DNA of 64,000 bases from Epinephelus fuscoguttatus (lineage: Eukaryota; Chordata; Actinopteri; Perciformes; Serranidae). Every line of letters begins with the position of its first letter. Positions within the stretch are counted from its first letter, which is position 1. Shown here piece after piece: positions 31,324-47,100 of this stretch. A program made the translations under genes and the position numbers. The stretch lies in assembly GCF_011397635.1 (NCBI RefSeq), contig NC_064769.1, positions 12,975,207 to 13,039,206 of the forward strand, written 5' to 3'. The notes beneath the pieces are model-generated. The model was not told the origin of the DNA and ran no database searches. It was given only the letters and a program-made list of their open reading frames with translations.

Positions 31324-31700
31324 TACAGCAACCTCAGTTCAGGAGAATTTCATTCCAACTCATAAAACTGTGAGAAGAGTGTGGAGAAACATCCAGGGCA
31401 GGTTCAGAGAGTTGTGAGGAGGAGAGGCAGCTACTGACAGACACAGAGGGGGAGTATGAGAGCAGCAGGAGCAGCAGTCCAACAGGTTAACTCCTGTGTG
31501 TCTGTGTGTGTGGGTGCTGCAGCCCCGTCGCACTGCGCCTTTACCTGCTGTCACACGGAAAAAGGGAAAGTGGGACGGAGGCTTCAGCCCAGTGCGGGGC
31601 GGCTCACACTTCTTTATCGCCCCCTGCTGGAGCACACGCCTCACTGCAACTGCGTGCTTTATACACGTCTCCTTCCCTTGACTACCTAATGACTTTGACA
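31317..31700 (-). promoter_or_regulatory. ptgs1: ptgs1 first exon and probable promoter
   Basis: The coding start ATG is at 31323, and the donor T|GTAAGTACG follows at 31316. Upstream on the minus strand the sequence becomes CpG-richer (GTGCGGGGCGGCTCAC at about 31595-31610 on the plus strand). No TATA box was identified, which fits the known housekeeping-type promoter of mammalian PTGS1. Confidence 0.4.
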
Positions 31701-31968
31701 GGACATACATTTTGGAGGATATTATGAGATAGGATGAAAGCATAGCCTACAAGCCACAGACAGCATAGAAAATACTATTTAATTAATTTCATATATTGGT
31801 TTGTTTAAAACAGGGACAGTGTGCAATAAATATATTGCAGCAGATATAGCACAATACATATTTTCATCTGCTTCCCCTGGGCTTGTACAGAATGCTCATT
31901 AAAACGACATGAAAATTGTACATTTAACATTAATAAATACACCTGTAGGACACATTAGTGCATATACA

Positions 31969-32802
31969 TTAAAGGGATAGTTCACCCCAAAATAAAAAAT
32001 ACATATTGTCCCTCTTAACCGTAGTGCTATTCATCAGTCTGGATTGTTCTGGTGTGAGTTGCTGAGTGTTGGCGATATCAGTCGTAGAGATGTCTGCCTT
32101 CTCTCCAATATAATGGAACTAGATGGCATTTGGCTTGTGGTGCTGAAAGTGCCAAAATAATACATTTGCAAATGTATTATTTTGGCCACCTGTTCAGAGT
32201 TTTTCATGAAAAACTCTACAGCAATGTCTCTTTCCAGAAATCATGACCCAGTGGTTACTCAAGATAATCCACAGACCTTGTTGTGAGCAATTTCATGTAG
32301 GAACTATTTTCTTTCTACCAAACTACATCTGCCAATAGTATCACCACGCAGAAGGAAACGTGCATCTACTCATGGACAAGAGGCTTGTGCTCAAGAGAGC
32401 ATGAGTAAAATGTAAACATTAATCGCGTTCTTCTCGGCTGAGCTGTAACGTTAGCTAGCCCAGTGGTGCTAGGTGTGAGCTAGCAGTAAATTGATGCCTC
32501 CTTAAATGCAGCAATATGGTTGATGAGTGTAGTTCAGTAGCAAGAAAATAGCTGTAACTGAGTAACTGGGTCATGATTCCTGGAAAGAGACATTGCTGTA
32601 GAGTTTTGCAAATGTATTGTTTTTTGGCGCTTTGAGCACCACAAGCTGAGTGATGTCTAGTTCCATTATATTAAAGAGAAGGCAGACATCTCTATGGCTG
32701 ATATCTCCAAGACTCGGCAACTCACACCAAAACAATCTACACTGATAAATAGCACTACAGGTAGGAGGAAAAAAAATTGATTCAAGGTGAACTGCCCCTT
32801 AA
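31969..32802 (+). mobile_element. foldback element, copy D (upstream of ptgs1)
   Basis: Ends TTAAAGGGATAGTTCACCCC and AAGGTGAACTGCCCCTTAA. The centre carries CTCATGGACAAGAGGCTTGT and TAACGTTAGCTAGCCCAGTG, the same orientation as copy A. It lies about 650 bases upstream of the ptgs1 start codon. Confidence 0.75.
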
Positions 32803-34589
32803 AGAGAGACATATCAGATTTTAATGTCAACAGGACTGTCTGTATTTCTATCATTTCTAACCATGACTTTTCAAGTAAATGTAATACACTTTCTAATAGG
32901 GAAAGAATTCCAATGTGGTTGCTGTAATTGAAAAAGCAGTTGGCGCAAATTTTGTTGAGCAATATTTATATAACAGTCTCCCCTTGCTGATGATCCTGTT
33001 TGTCTTATGTCACCATGAACTGAATCATTTGTTGAAGGGGTGGGGGAGCTAAAACATGCAGTATCTTATGAAATAAACAACAAAAAACATTCTCGGCTCA
33101 ATAAGTTGAATTTTTTATACAACATATTCATTTTCCAGGAAAGATATTTTGACTTTTTGCAGCAGGGAACGCGTACCTGTAAATAGTATAAAATGTATAA
33201 TGGCTGAATTCCATTTAGCTGCTTCAGTTTCAGGGTCCTGGTATTTTCCATGCTGGCTCAAATGTCTTAGTGGGACACTTTTATTGGTTTTCAACAGCTA
33301 ATGTTCTCCTACAACCAAAGCTCATTGCCTTTTTGGCCAGCCTCTGAGCTGCACACCTTAGTTGTAATGTTTACTTGACATGTTACTTTAGACACTGAGT
33401 TTACATAGGAGGAAACAGCACTAGCACAGGTCACAAGGTCAGAGCAGAGGAGGTCTCTCAGGACTCCGTGGATGTTACAGTGAAATGATAACAAGTCTGA
33501 ACCTGGAGTAAAGAAAGCCTAGAGGAGGTGGTGTTGCTTTGTAGTAGTAGTCTCATTCTGCATCATTTGGCTGTTTGTGCTGTAAAATGCTTCCTCAACA
33601 TGAAGTTAAGGATGCATGCAAAACTGGGTACGCATATTGCAAACAGGGAAACATGTAAATTATAAATTAATTAAATTAATTAAAATTATGTTAAAAAAAA
33701 GGAGACAAAAAATGTACATGTGAGGCTGAAAAAAATTAAGTAGCAAGTGAAACTGGCAGACGTGCAGCTTTACAAAGTAAAAATAACAACAGTATGTCAC
33801 AGGGGTGGAAAGCATCTTGACAGTGCAGAGGAGAAACCCTGCGGCAGTACCAAGATTCATGTTGAGAAATACTGTTGCTGTGAAATACTCTCAGGCTTAT
33901 CTGCGATTGACGCCACACTCTGCCTCTGCAGTGTCAGGTTACAGATCATGTTAGACTTGCCAGATGCACCAACAGATAAACCAGCCACATGTGTTGACAG
34001 TGCAGAGGCAGGTACTGCAGGGAAATGAGAAAAACACAGCTTAATATACTCTTCCAGTTTATTGAAAAAGACTTAACTGTTACCTGCTGTGCTTTAGAAC
34101 AAAACTTTTCACAAAGTCTTAGAACCGGTCTCAGGATGTGGATATTTCAAAGACTCAAATGTCTCTGTGCTCTTCTTTGATGCACGTTAAGGGTCTCTGT
34201 CCTGCTGGGAAATTAATCTCCTGCCTCAACAATGTCAGCTTGAATCTCGAGGCAGGCCTCCGCAGCATAAAGCTTTACTTTTCTTTTGTCAATGTGGAGT
34301 TGATCCCCCAAATTCCCACAGGCAAACATTTCCACCACCTTTGACTGCTGGTTTCCCTCACCGTGGCACTGTTTGAATCATTTGTAAACAGACTTTCTTC
34401 CAGTCGTCATCTAAGAAATCTCAATATTGTTTGGGCTCCTGCTAAATATTTAGACTTGTTTTGTGGTTAAAGTTGTTTGGAAAACTGTGGCTCTGCCTTT
34501 AAAGCTGCAGATTGCAGTTGATCTTCCAGCTGTACTTATTTTCTAAGAAGCTTGCCAGAAATTCAGAACAGCTTGACAGTTCACCTGAG
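32803..34589. other. intergenic between ptgs1 and rpl37, nothing recognised
   Basis: AT-rich non-coding DNA with only short frames. No repeat family recognised. Confidence 0.4.
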
Positions 34590-35290
34590 GCCACTGGGTG
34601 GATTATGAGACAATGGGCCCCTGGGTATGGACATGCAGAAGCCCCCACCACCTCTCCAACAAGGGAGCAAGACAAACAGGCTTTATAGTCGTTAAGCCTT
34701 TTTTGTTGTTGTTTTGCATCTCTTTGGAGTCGATACACATCTCTCGAAGGTTTTGTCTCATTGCAGTCATTTTAAGTCTCTTTGCAGTTGTTTTTTGTCT
34801 TGGCCATTTTGAATCTCGTTGTAGTCCTTTTGTGCCCCTTTTTGTGGTTGATGTATTTTTGTCTCTCTTTGCAGCTGTTTTGCATCTCTTTGTAGTTGTT
34901 TTGTCTCCCTTTGTGATAATTTTGTGTCTCTTCCATTTCAGGACCTGTCCTTTTGAATGATATTTTGCAGGTGAAGGTGGCCCCTGACACTTTGGGTCCC
35001 TGTGCTTGTACCTGGTAAGCCCATTCAGTAATCCATCCATCCATGCTAAGGTCCTATTAAAGTATCTGTATCTGACACTTGGGGCCCCTGGGCTTGTGCG
35101 TGGTAGGCCCGTTCAGTGACACATTTGTGCTGAGGCCCTTGAAGTGTCTGTATGTTGCAGGCTCCTTGATTCAGACTCCCCTCAGTCTGCAGCCACAGCA
35201 GGGCAGAGTCCTCTGGGTCTTGATGCTGTTGTGTTTAAAGGTCAAATGCTGGCTAAAAGCAAACCAGAGCTGTATCCACTCTAAATGCAC
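34590..35290. repeat. diverged minisatellite-like repeat with TCTCTTTG(T/C)AGTTG units
   Basis: Between about 34715 and 34930 a unit like GTCTCTTTGCAGTTGTTTTG, roughly 24-42 bases apart, recurs at least six times. It is flanked by GGGCCCCTGGGTATGGACAT on the left and, on the right, by two diverged copies of a block with TGGTAGGCCCGTTCAGT (about 35001-35040 and 35086-35120). An open minus-strand frame of 145 codons here is a by-product of the repeat. Confidence 0.6.
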
Positions 35291-36580
35291 TCACACTTTT
35301 AAGGGGTATTAGTGTTTTGGTGTACTGTAGTGTGTAGACTGTGGTTTATGTATTTTATTGTGCCTTCCATACTTACTGTATTGTGTTTGCATGATGTTTT
35401 AAACTGTATATTTTTAATATCATTTTAAGTCTACATGTAAAAGCCCAACTAAGGACAAGAGTTTAAAATAAGCAATAGCTATAAACTCTCTGTGCACCAC
35501 ATCAGTCCCATACTCTGTATTGGAATTATGTTTAACTGCATCATCCCTATCAAATAAAAAATAAATAAATAAAATATATCGTGTTTCGTTGATCTTTCTC
35601 TCAATATATGGCTTGGTCTAAATCAATCGTCAGCATGTGAATAAGATGTTGAGGTCTCAAGTCTGGTACTAAAACCATTTTTTTGGTCATCTCAAGTAAA
35701 TTTGGTTTTACACATTTACTCCAAGAACACTAGACTGCAAAAATATATCTCTAAGGATGTTATTTTACCAGGGTTTGCCAGTAGCAGGAGATAAAAGCAA
35801 AGAGCCATTTTAGTCAAACAATATATTTGATTAACAAAGATGACTGTAAACTGTTTTGTCAAATACATTGTGTGATACCACTGAGGAAGTCTTTGTGTGC
35901 CATTCACAGATACAAAAATTTTCTTGCATGCGTTAATGTGTTTAATTAGCAAGATATTTGATAACATATGAACGTTTGACTAAACTCTGACGTAAGAACA
36001 GGTGATTCGTGCCGTTTGTTGGACGGTTGATTTTGAATGGATCTAAATAATTCTTGTTCCGGTATTAAAAGGCAAAGTATTTCCGTTTGACACCTGAAGC
36101 CTGTCATTGTGCACGCTTTGATTAACAGATTTTTCAGCATGTTCGTTACTATTCAAACCAATTGATTTGACTTCTGAAAAGGCGTCACGCAAATTAAAAT
36201 ATTTGTCTAGTTTCACAGCCTCATGTGTGCAGCTGAATGTGACTAGTTCAACATTTAAATCTTAATTTTGCGTATTTGTTCACACATTCATTCCAGATGA
36301 AGTACCTTGAATTTTTAACTCAAAGAGCCCAGAAGCTACAAAACCTCCAACATTAAAACAGGAGTTCATTGATTTGAAAACATTTATTTCAGGTTTGTGT
36401 TTGGTTTGGACAAAAATTAAACTTTACTAAAGATTTGCACAAAATTACCAAGTGACAAAGTCTTAACACCGTGTGTGTATTCAATCTGTTGACATCAATC
36501 TTGACCTGACTTTAGCCATCACTGGTGAGACAATAAGGCTCAAAGATCAAGAGACAAGGCTGAAACTTATGTTTAACATC
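35291..36580. other. intergenic, nothing recognised
   Basis: AT-rich, with an (AAATA)n-like stretch near 35552-35575. No gene or RNA seen. Confidence 0.4.
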
Positions 36581-36583
36581 ACA

Positions 36584-36589
36584 TTTATT
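36584..36589 (-). terminator. rpl37: poly(A) signal of rpl37
   Basis: TTTATT on the plus strand (AATAAA on the minus strand) about 20 bases past the TAA at 36610-36608, giving a very short 3' UTR typical of ribosomal protein genes. Confidence 0.7.
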
Positions 36590-36607
36590 TAACCAAAAAT
36601 GTGTCTT

Positions 36608-40604
<3,997 letters not shown>

Positions 40605-40645
40605 TTTCGTCCGGTGGCTAAGGGAAAAGAGACCGGAAGAGGAGC
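40605..40645 (-). promoter_or_regulatory. rpl37: rpl37 5' UTR with TOP-like pyrimidine tract
   Basis: Minus strand CTCTTCCGGTCTCTTTTCCC lies just upstream of the ATG at 40604. A pyrimidine start of this kind is the hallmark of TOP mRNAs. The exact start site is not visible. Confidence 0.5.
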
Positions 40646-40738
40646 CTGTGCGGCATCAAATCACATCCGCGCTGCTTCCTGTGTAACACAGAAATGTGAC
40701 CCCATGTAGCATTTGGCTAACAAGCTAAAATAAACGTT

Positions 40739-40762
40739 CTTTTTTTTTTTTTTTTTTTTTTA
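40739..40762. repeat. poly(T) tract upstream of rpl37
   Basis: About 24 T residues. They could be the A-tail of a minus-strand retroelement whose body I could not identify. Confidence 0.6.
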
Positions 40763-41685
40763 CCTGTTTTTGACGTATTTAAACAAACAAACAAAAAAAC
40801 TATAATACAATGTTATGAAAACGCCCAATAATTTATGTTAGGGATTTTGTTGCTCATGAGGCAGACAATTAATACAAATAGAAATAAAAGAAGAAAAAAA
40901 AAAACCCAGAAAAATACTGCTACACTGAAACTCACTACATATTAAAATAATGTTGAACAAAACTAAAAACAGATATGAACAACTTAGTGTAAAACTTTAT
41001 ATATTAAAAATATTTTAAAAGGTAGTTGATCATTTGTGAACAGGTATGCCCTAATAAAGGTCAAGGGTCAAGCCATGGAAGGCTTACCAAGAATATGGTG
41101 GATTGCTGCTGTCATTCTTGCATAACGTTGCTGACCCAACTGAATGGGTTCAAGTACACTGGTTTGTTCATTGGTGTAAAATGGAGCATACGATTTAAAG
41201 GTGGATTAATGTTGTGCAGCTAAGTATGGGCCCACAGTATCATGTACTCTTGATGTCAAAATAGTTTTGTTTTATTTGATAGTGTGCTTTTATTTGCATA
41301 ATTGAAATCTTTGTTAAATCAAATTAAAACAAACTAATTGACACAACAAACTGGAACCCAGGTGGTAGGGTGTTCTAGCATAGGCCTATAAGAGTAGGCT
41401 ACTTCTATGGCATTGGGCAAAATATAATTGAGTCAGACAAAATGATCTTAACTCAAAGTCTAGCTTTTTCTGGGGCTTTTAGTTGTATTTCACATCTTAA
41501 GTAATTGTCATGGAGATGGCTCAGTTGCCATCATATAACCTGTAGCTTTTGTGTTAGGTCAATGCTGCAATGTGTTGTCAGCTTTGTGAACTGCACTTGA
41601 CTGTATTTGAAACTAACTTACTATATTAGGCATCATAGTGACATACAGAATAAGACTGTGAATACAAGACAGAATATAGATTAGC
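40763..41685. other. intergenic, nothing recognised
   Basis: AT-rich non-coding DNA with short frames only. Confidence 0.4.
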
Positions 41686-41689
41686 TTCC

Positions 41690-41935
41690 TCAGCAGGGTG
41701 TCTGGGATCGCTCTAATTTGTGTTGAGAGGAGTGGGTGGAAGTCTCTTGCATGCTTCCTTTTAGAGATATTCTCTGCATATCCAACTAGGAGGAGCCCTT
41801 GGGCAGACCCAGAACATGCTGGAGGGACGACAGTCTGGCCTGGGACTGCCTCAAGTCCTGAGGGCCGTGGCTTCACAGAAGTGTCTGCCTTCTTTGCTTA
41901 CAGCCTGCTGCCTCCATGACTTCGACCCAGATAGG
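41690..41935 (+). repeat. degenerate LINE 3' fragment
   Basis: Across frames the plus strand recalls the C-terminal tail of a fish non-LTR retrotransposon protein. One frame reads RPRTCWRDDSLAWDC near 41797-41842 (the family has GRPRTRWRDY followed by LAW), another FSAYPTRRSP just before it, and VSAFFAYSLLPP near 41881-41916 (family style EVWASLLxLLPPR). The pieces lie in different frames with stops, so it is an old, inactive fragment. The exact LINE clade is not clear. Confidence 0.5.
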
Positions 41936-43111
41936 CTGAGTGACAGGAAATAAATTAATTTAATGGTTAAATGTAAAAATATATATTTATAGGAATTCAA
42001 ATTTTAGTGTTGTCATCTGATCTCTAGATGATTCAGTGATGTGGGTTACTGAAAGTAAAATGGTGTGTCCCTTGTACAGTATGTGTCATTATAAGTAGCA
42101 GGCTTAACAGATTTGCAAAAGCACTCACTGATAACTCCTCAAAGTGTGGGGGCAGAAATCCTCCCACATTCCCCATTTTGAAGAGTCTGACACCATTAAG
42201 ACTGAATAAATCTTTATCAGGTATTTCTTCTTTCACACACACCTACGACTCTGCTGCTTGTAACGGTGTTAATGCACACTGCTGAAGCAGCCCAGACTGC
42301 ACCAGATGGACTTTGATGACACATTCAAACAGCCGTCATAGTGGACACTGGCAGAAATCAATGGGACTAACACAATTATCAGCAGCAGTGCTGTAAAGAT
42401 CCTCTGACTTCTGTCAGGAGTTTGGCCCTGAGGAGGTGCTGCTGTCATGGTGCCAGGGTTTAGCCACATTGTTGCTGTCAAGCTTTAAGGGCCCTAAAAC
42501 AGTGGGCAGGAGACAGTGAAACTCAAATAGCCATTAGATTAGAAAGAGAAGAGGTATCATTAAGAAAATTATTTGTCTAGCTTTTCACTTATATAAGCAT
42601 ATAGAATCAAGGGTAATATATAGGGGAGAGTGGGAAGTTTTTATATCGACACAAAATAACCTTCCATTGCTCACAGACTTCTTGAACAGAAATGGAAAAT
42701 AGTTTGATCCCCGAACACATACAGGTTTCCACTAACAATCTATCAGTTATCACAGCCCAACACAAATGAGAAAGGCACATTTGTTTTACCATTGCATTTT
42801 CCCCAAATTCCACCTTCCCGGGATGGTTGGGATGACATGTAAGTCGGAAAAAGAGCAGCCTAAATTTTAAGTTTGAACACATTATATTAACAATGTGTTT
42901 CTTTGAGAAAAACAAAAATATTAAAGATAAATTACTGAGATATGTTATTTAGCTGAGAGTTAAATAGATGAATCCAGTACATGAAAATATGCTCAGGGGT
43001 TGAAATGTGGGCCTAAATGAAGTCTATGCATTTTTTTACACTCAGTGACAAGCCTTTGTCTTGTTTTCATCTACTTTTTTATTGATTTGTAACAAGGTAG
43101 GAACTATAACC

Positions 43112-43171
<60 letters not shown>

Positions 43172-43560
43172 CATTACTAAAAACAGTATTGTGGATGAAA
43201 ATAACAAAGAACCACAAATTTATTTACACGCTTTCACATTGTAAATAAATAGGAATTGTAAAAGGTCTCCACTCCACTGAGGTTGAAAGTAAATAGGGTG
43301 TGGCTGAGTATGGGCATAGTTGCTTTCTAACTTGCTAAGAAGACCCTGCCCCAACTGCCCTCCTGTCCCAGCCGACACCGCTCTAGTGCTGCAGCAGCAT
43401 CAGCCTGAAAGACTTTTTAGATGATGTACAGTTTAGTGGCAGGTACATTTTAACAGCCTAATGGGGTCAGGTGAATGAATTGGATTTATATTTAGGCTAT
43501 TCTGAGAGCACAGGTGCATCGGTGTAAAGGAGACCATGACCTTGGGTTGTGAGCGAGGAG
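41936..43560. other. intergenic upstream of st8sia5
   Basis: Non-coding. It contains the long (GT)n run at 43119-43169. Nothing else recognised. Confidence 0.4.
43119..43169. repeat. (GT)n microsatellite
   Basis: About 25 uninterrupted TG units. Confidence 0.95.
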
Positions 43561-44164
43561 CATCTGAATGTAACGCGGCGCGCCCCCGGCTGCCGGACTG
43601 AGAAAAGGCGCATCCTCCTCCTTTAACATTTCAGTCACGCTCAGATTTGAGATGAAGCATGGAGGATGTTTTTTCTTTCCCCTGCTCGCATCAGTAAGCT
43701 AAAGGGAGAAAAATCGCGCTTGGCATCGACGCATTTGCATTATTTGATTTATCATTTCGGGATTAATTCCAGACAAATAACCTTCTGAGCGCGTTTTTGG
43801 ATCATCTGCATTGCTCACATCCGACCGAGCGACTGCACCTTGTCGAGACCAGTTTGCGCACGGTACCCGATACAAATCAAGATAAGATTTAATGTCTTTA
43901 CACCCGTCCATTTGCAAAATATACAAATATAGAGAATTTATTTTGTCGAATTGGACACAATTGAGGTCGCAACTGGCGGTACATTGAGATGCTTATCACC
44001 CAACAGCAATGATGCTGCGATATGAGAGCAGTAAGATAGACTAGACAGGTGATGGACAATGTCCTGTCCAGCGGGTACAAGACCCCTGAGCTCCTGGTCC
44101 TGAATGCAGCGGAGAGAGACACCTAACCGGGTGTCACTGTCAGCCCTGGATGCTGCGCCGAAGA
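43560..44164 (+). promoter_or_regulatory. st8sia5: st8sia5 CpG-rich promoter and 5' UTR
   Basis: CpG density rises at about 43573-43610 (ACGCGGCGCGCCCCCGGC), then a leader runs to the start codon. Several upstream ATGs are present, and one at 44150 is in frame with the coding sequence (adds MLRRR). No TATA box is clear. Confidence 0.5.
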
Positions 44165-47100
44165 ATGGGATACGCCGACCCATCGTCGGGTAAAGATATA
44201 CTCGGCAATAGATCTCTTTGCTTTATATTTATTTGCGCATTTGGACTCGTCACACTGTTGCAACAGATTCTCTATGGGAAAAACTACATTAAGAGGTAAG
44301 TGTGGATTATCTCTGTTTGGTCGTCGTTACCCAAAGGCAATTAGAGCGCAGGCCTTGCTGTTAATAACAACACTATAAGGATAACACCCAGCTCTAAAAA
44401 GCATGCCTTCATAGCTGCTTTGTGTTAATGCTCAGTGATGAATTGAATGATGAAAACCATAAGTAATGAATGATAAAAATGATAAATTGTTCAGTGTAAA
44501 TGGGAGTAGCCTGGATGAACTACATGTCAGGGGCGCATGGGGGAAAACAAGCTTTCATGGCTGAAAAGAACAAAAGCAATTAACCATCCATCTTTTTTCC
44601 CAGTGGCATAGAAACAATTTCCATTGGATTTATTTTTTATATATTTTCTGAGAACGAAGCATCACATTCATACCATACACAGTGCTCCAGCTGTGTATGG
44701 TAATGTTTTCCCTTTCTTTTTTTTTCTTCCAAAGATCTTTATTTGATTTTTACGCTTCAGCCTTCTTGACTGGTCGTAGCCTACATCTTACAGCGGCATC
44801 AGATTATCAGAATGCAACTGAAAGCTATTGGAGCTGATGATGATGATTACAGATATCAACATGATAAAGATGATGTGTATTTCTTATTGGTCCCTGTTAA
44901 ATAAATCATTTGTACCAGGCTGCATTCGGTACACACACAGCCACTGCAGAGCCATGTTTTATAATACCTCTGCAACAGTATATGTCTCCTTCATAAGGTT
45001 CTTGAGCTGGTTGGAAGTCCACTTTTGCACTCATCCACCCCCATTTAAAGACCAATTTATCTACCAAATTGCAGGCCCCTTATCTTTAGATTCTGAGACA
45101 AATTTCAGTGTGAGACGAGCAGATGCTGAGAAGCCGGGATGTTTTATCTTAAGGTGGTAAAAGAAAATCTCACAAAGAACACCAAATCTCACTCCAAACA
45201 GAAGGAACAATCTGAAAACTTATCCCCACCTCCAGATATTTAACAGACAGCACATATACTGTATGTTAAAGCAAACATATACAGCATGTGCTGCAATCTG
45301 AACAGCCCCCCACCCCACAGCTAACCCCCCTTCCCCGCCACCCTGCTGGGCTGGTCTGATGATGCTCAATGTGGATTCATGGCATCCCGACCTCTGCGGT
45401 GTGAGATGTATGAATTCAGACCAGACACACACACCTTTTCTTCACCTGTCCCCCTCTTAGGAGATAGAGGGGAACAAGCCACACAACAGAAACCAGTGGG
45501 CTCATGCAGCGGCAGCCATTTTGCTACAGTCTGTCTGCACACACACCTCAGTGCAAGTGTGGGGAGGGGGGGAGAGGAAGGAGACGATGAAAGTGAGAGA
45601 CTGAGAGGGAGTGATGTGATGGCTGTGTTTGCATGGATGTGTGTGGGGGGTGATGCAGAGAGAGAGAGGGAGAAGACGTCATCTTATGACATCTCTCCAA
45701 GCGTAAACAACCAGAAGTTGTTGTCCACATGGGTTCGACCACACCCAGCCTGGTTTCCTGTCAAAACCAAGCATGACAACATGCTGGCAGGGTGTTTGTC
45801 TTGCACTTGTGTTTCAGGGCATCACAGACATAAATATCTCTGTAAATTACCAGAGGCATCTATAGGCTCAAACCGCAGCAGAGGAGACATTTGGGTGCTT
45901 AAATTGGGAGTAACAGCTTTATCAACCTTAACCAGCTCGCCACACATGACCAAAGGGCAACGGGCTCTCCTCTAAATGTATGAAGACATCCATTAATGTC
46001 AAACTAAGTCATGAACATTCTTGTACTTAATAATTCTGGCCATTGAGTCACATGAATCAGCTCGCTGCCCGCCTTCACTCACATTAAGATGAAGAAGTGG
46101 TGAATGCAGGATTGTAAAATGGCAGTGCAGATTCAAGAGGGAAGCTCATTAAATGATCTCAGTGAGTGACACACTTCTGTGAAGGAAGACATATTAACTT
46201 TCAACTCTATTTGACTTGAAGAGGGCAATCTCTAAAAATACTCTCAGCTAGAAGGAGCAGCACCAAAGGCCCCAGGCTGGTTAGTAACCATCTGAAAATT
46301 AGTGGCTTTGCAACTGCAACAAATAGGTATCTAGACTGTCAGTTAATTCTATATCTCTAAAACATTAGAAAAATAGGTTTAAATGTCCATCACAGGTGAT
46401 TGCACAAAAACTAAACCAAACAAAAATATAAATTTACAACATTAAAGGTTCAGTGTGTAGGATTTAGGGGCATCTATTGGCAGATATGGCATATGATAAC
46501 TATGTTTAATCACCTAAGAAACTGAGAATTGTTGTGTTTTTGTTAACCTAGAATGAGCCGTTTCTAACTAGCTATGTAGCAGGTCCTCTTTCACGGAGAA
46601 CGCCTGTTGTTCTACAGTAGCCCGAACGGACAAATCAAACACTGCCTCTATATAGGGCCATTTGTGTTTGTGTGGTGGCCACCGTAGTTCTCCTACACCC
46701 TTGGCACATGGGAGAGGTTTTAGCTCTGCAACCTCACTGCTCGATGCCACTGAATCCTACACACTACACCTTAAAGCCCAGTTCAGACCAAAGATTCATA
46801 ACAAGATGTGTTGAAACTCGCAAGTACTTGCAATGCATTAGTCTGCAACATTCTGAAAACTTGCCACTTTGCACCAATGAAACTGGACAAGACGGCCTAT
46901 CATCTACATAGAACTGACTTCCTGTACTCTGAGGTCTTTTTGAGATGGCCAGGACAACTTGACAAGTTGAGTCGCAGGCAACACCTTCAGCCAGCTTGAG
47001 TCGAGCTGAGCCAGTCCACATCGCTGCAACTTTTCCCCACAACGTTCTACAACAGTTTCATCTTATTGCCAATCTTTGGTCTGAACTGGGCTTTACAAAA

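Noticed and set aside
34603-35040. 145-codon Lys-rich minus-strand frame
   Set aside because: It is produced by the TCTCTTTG-type minisatellite and is not a protein gene.
45379-45975. 198-codon plus-strand open frame in st8sia5 intron 1
   Set aside because: Composition follows the local G/A-rich sequence; no domain, no splice or start context. Would be reconsidered with transcript or homologue evidence.
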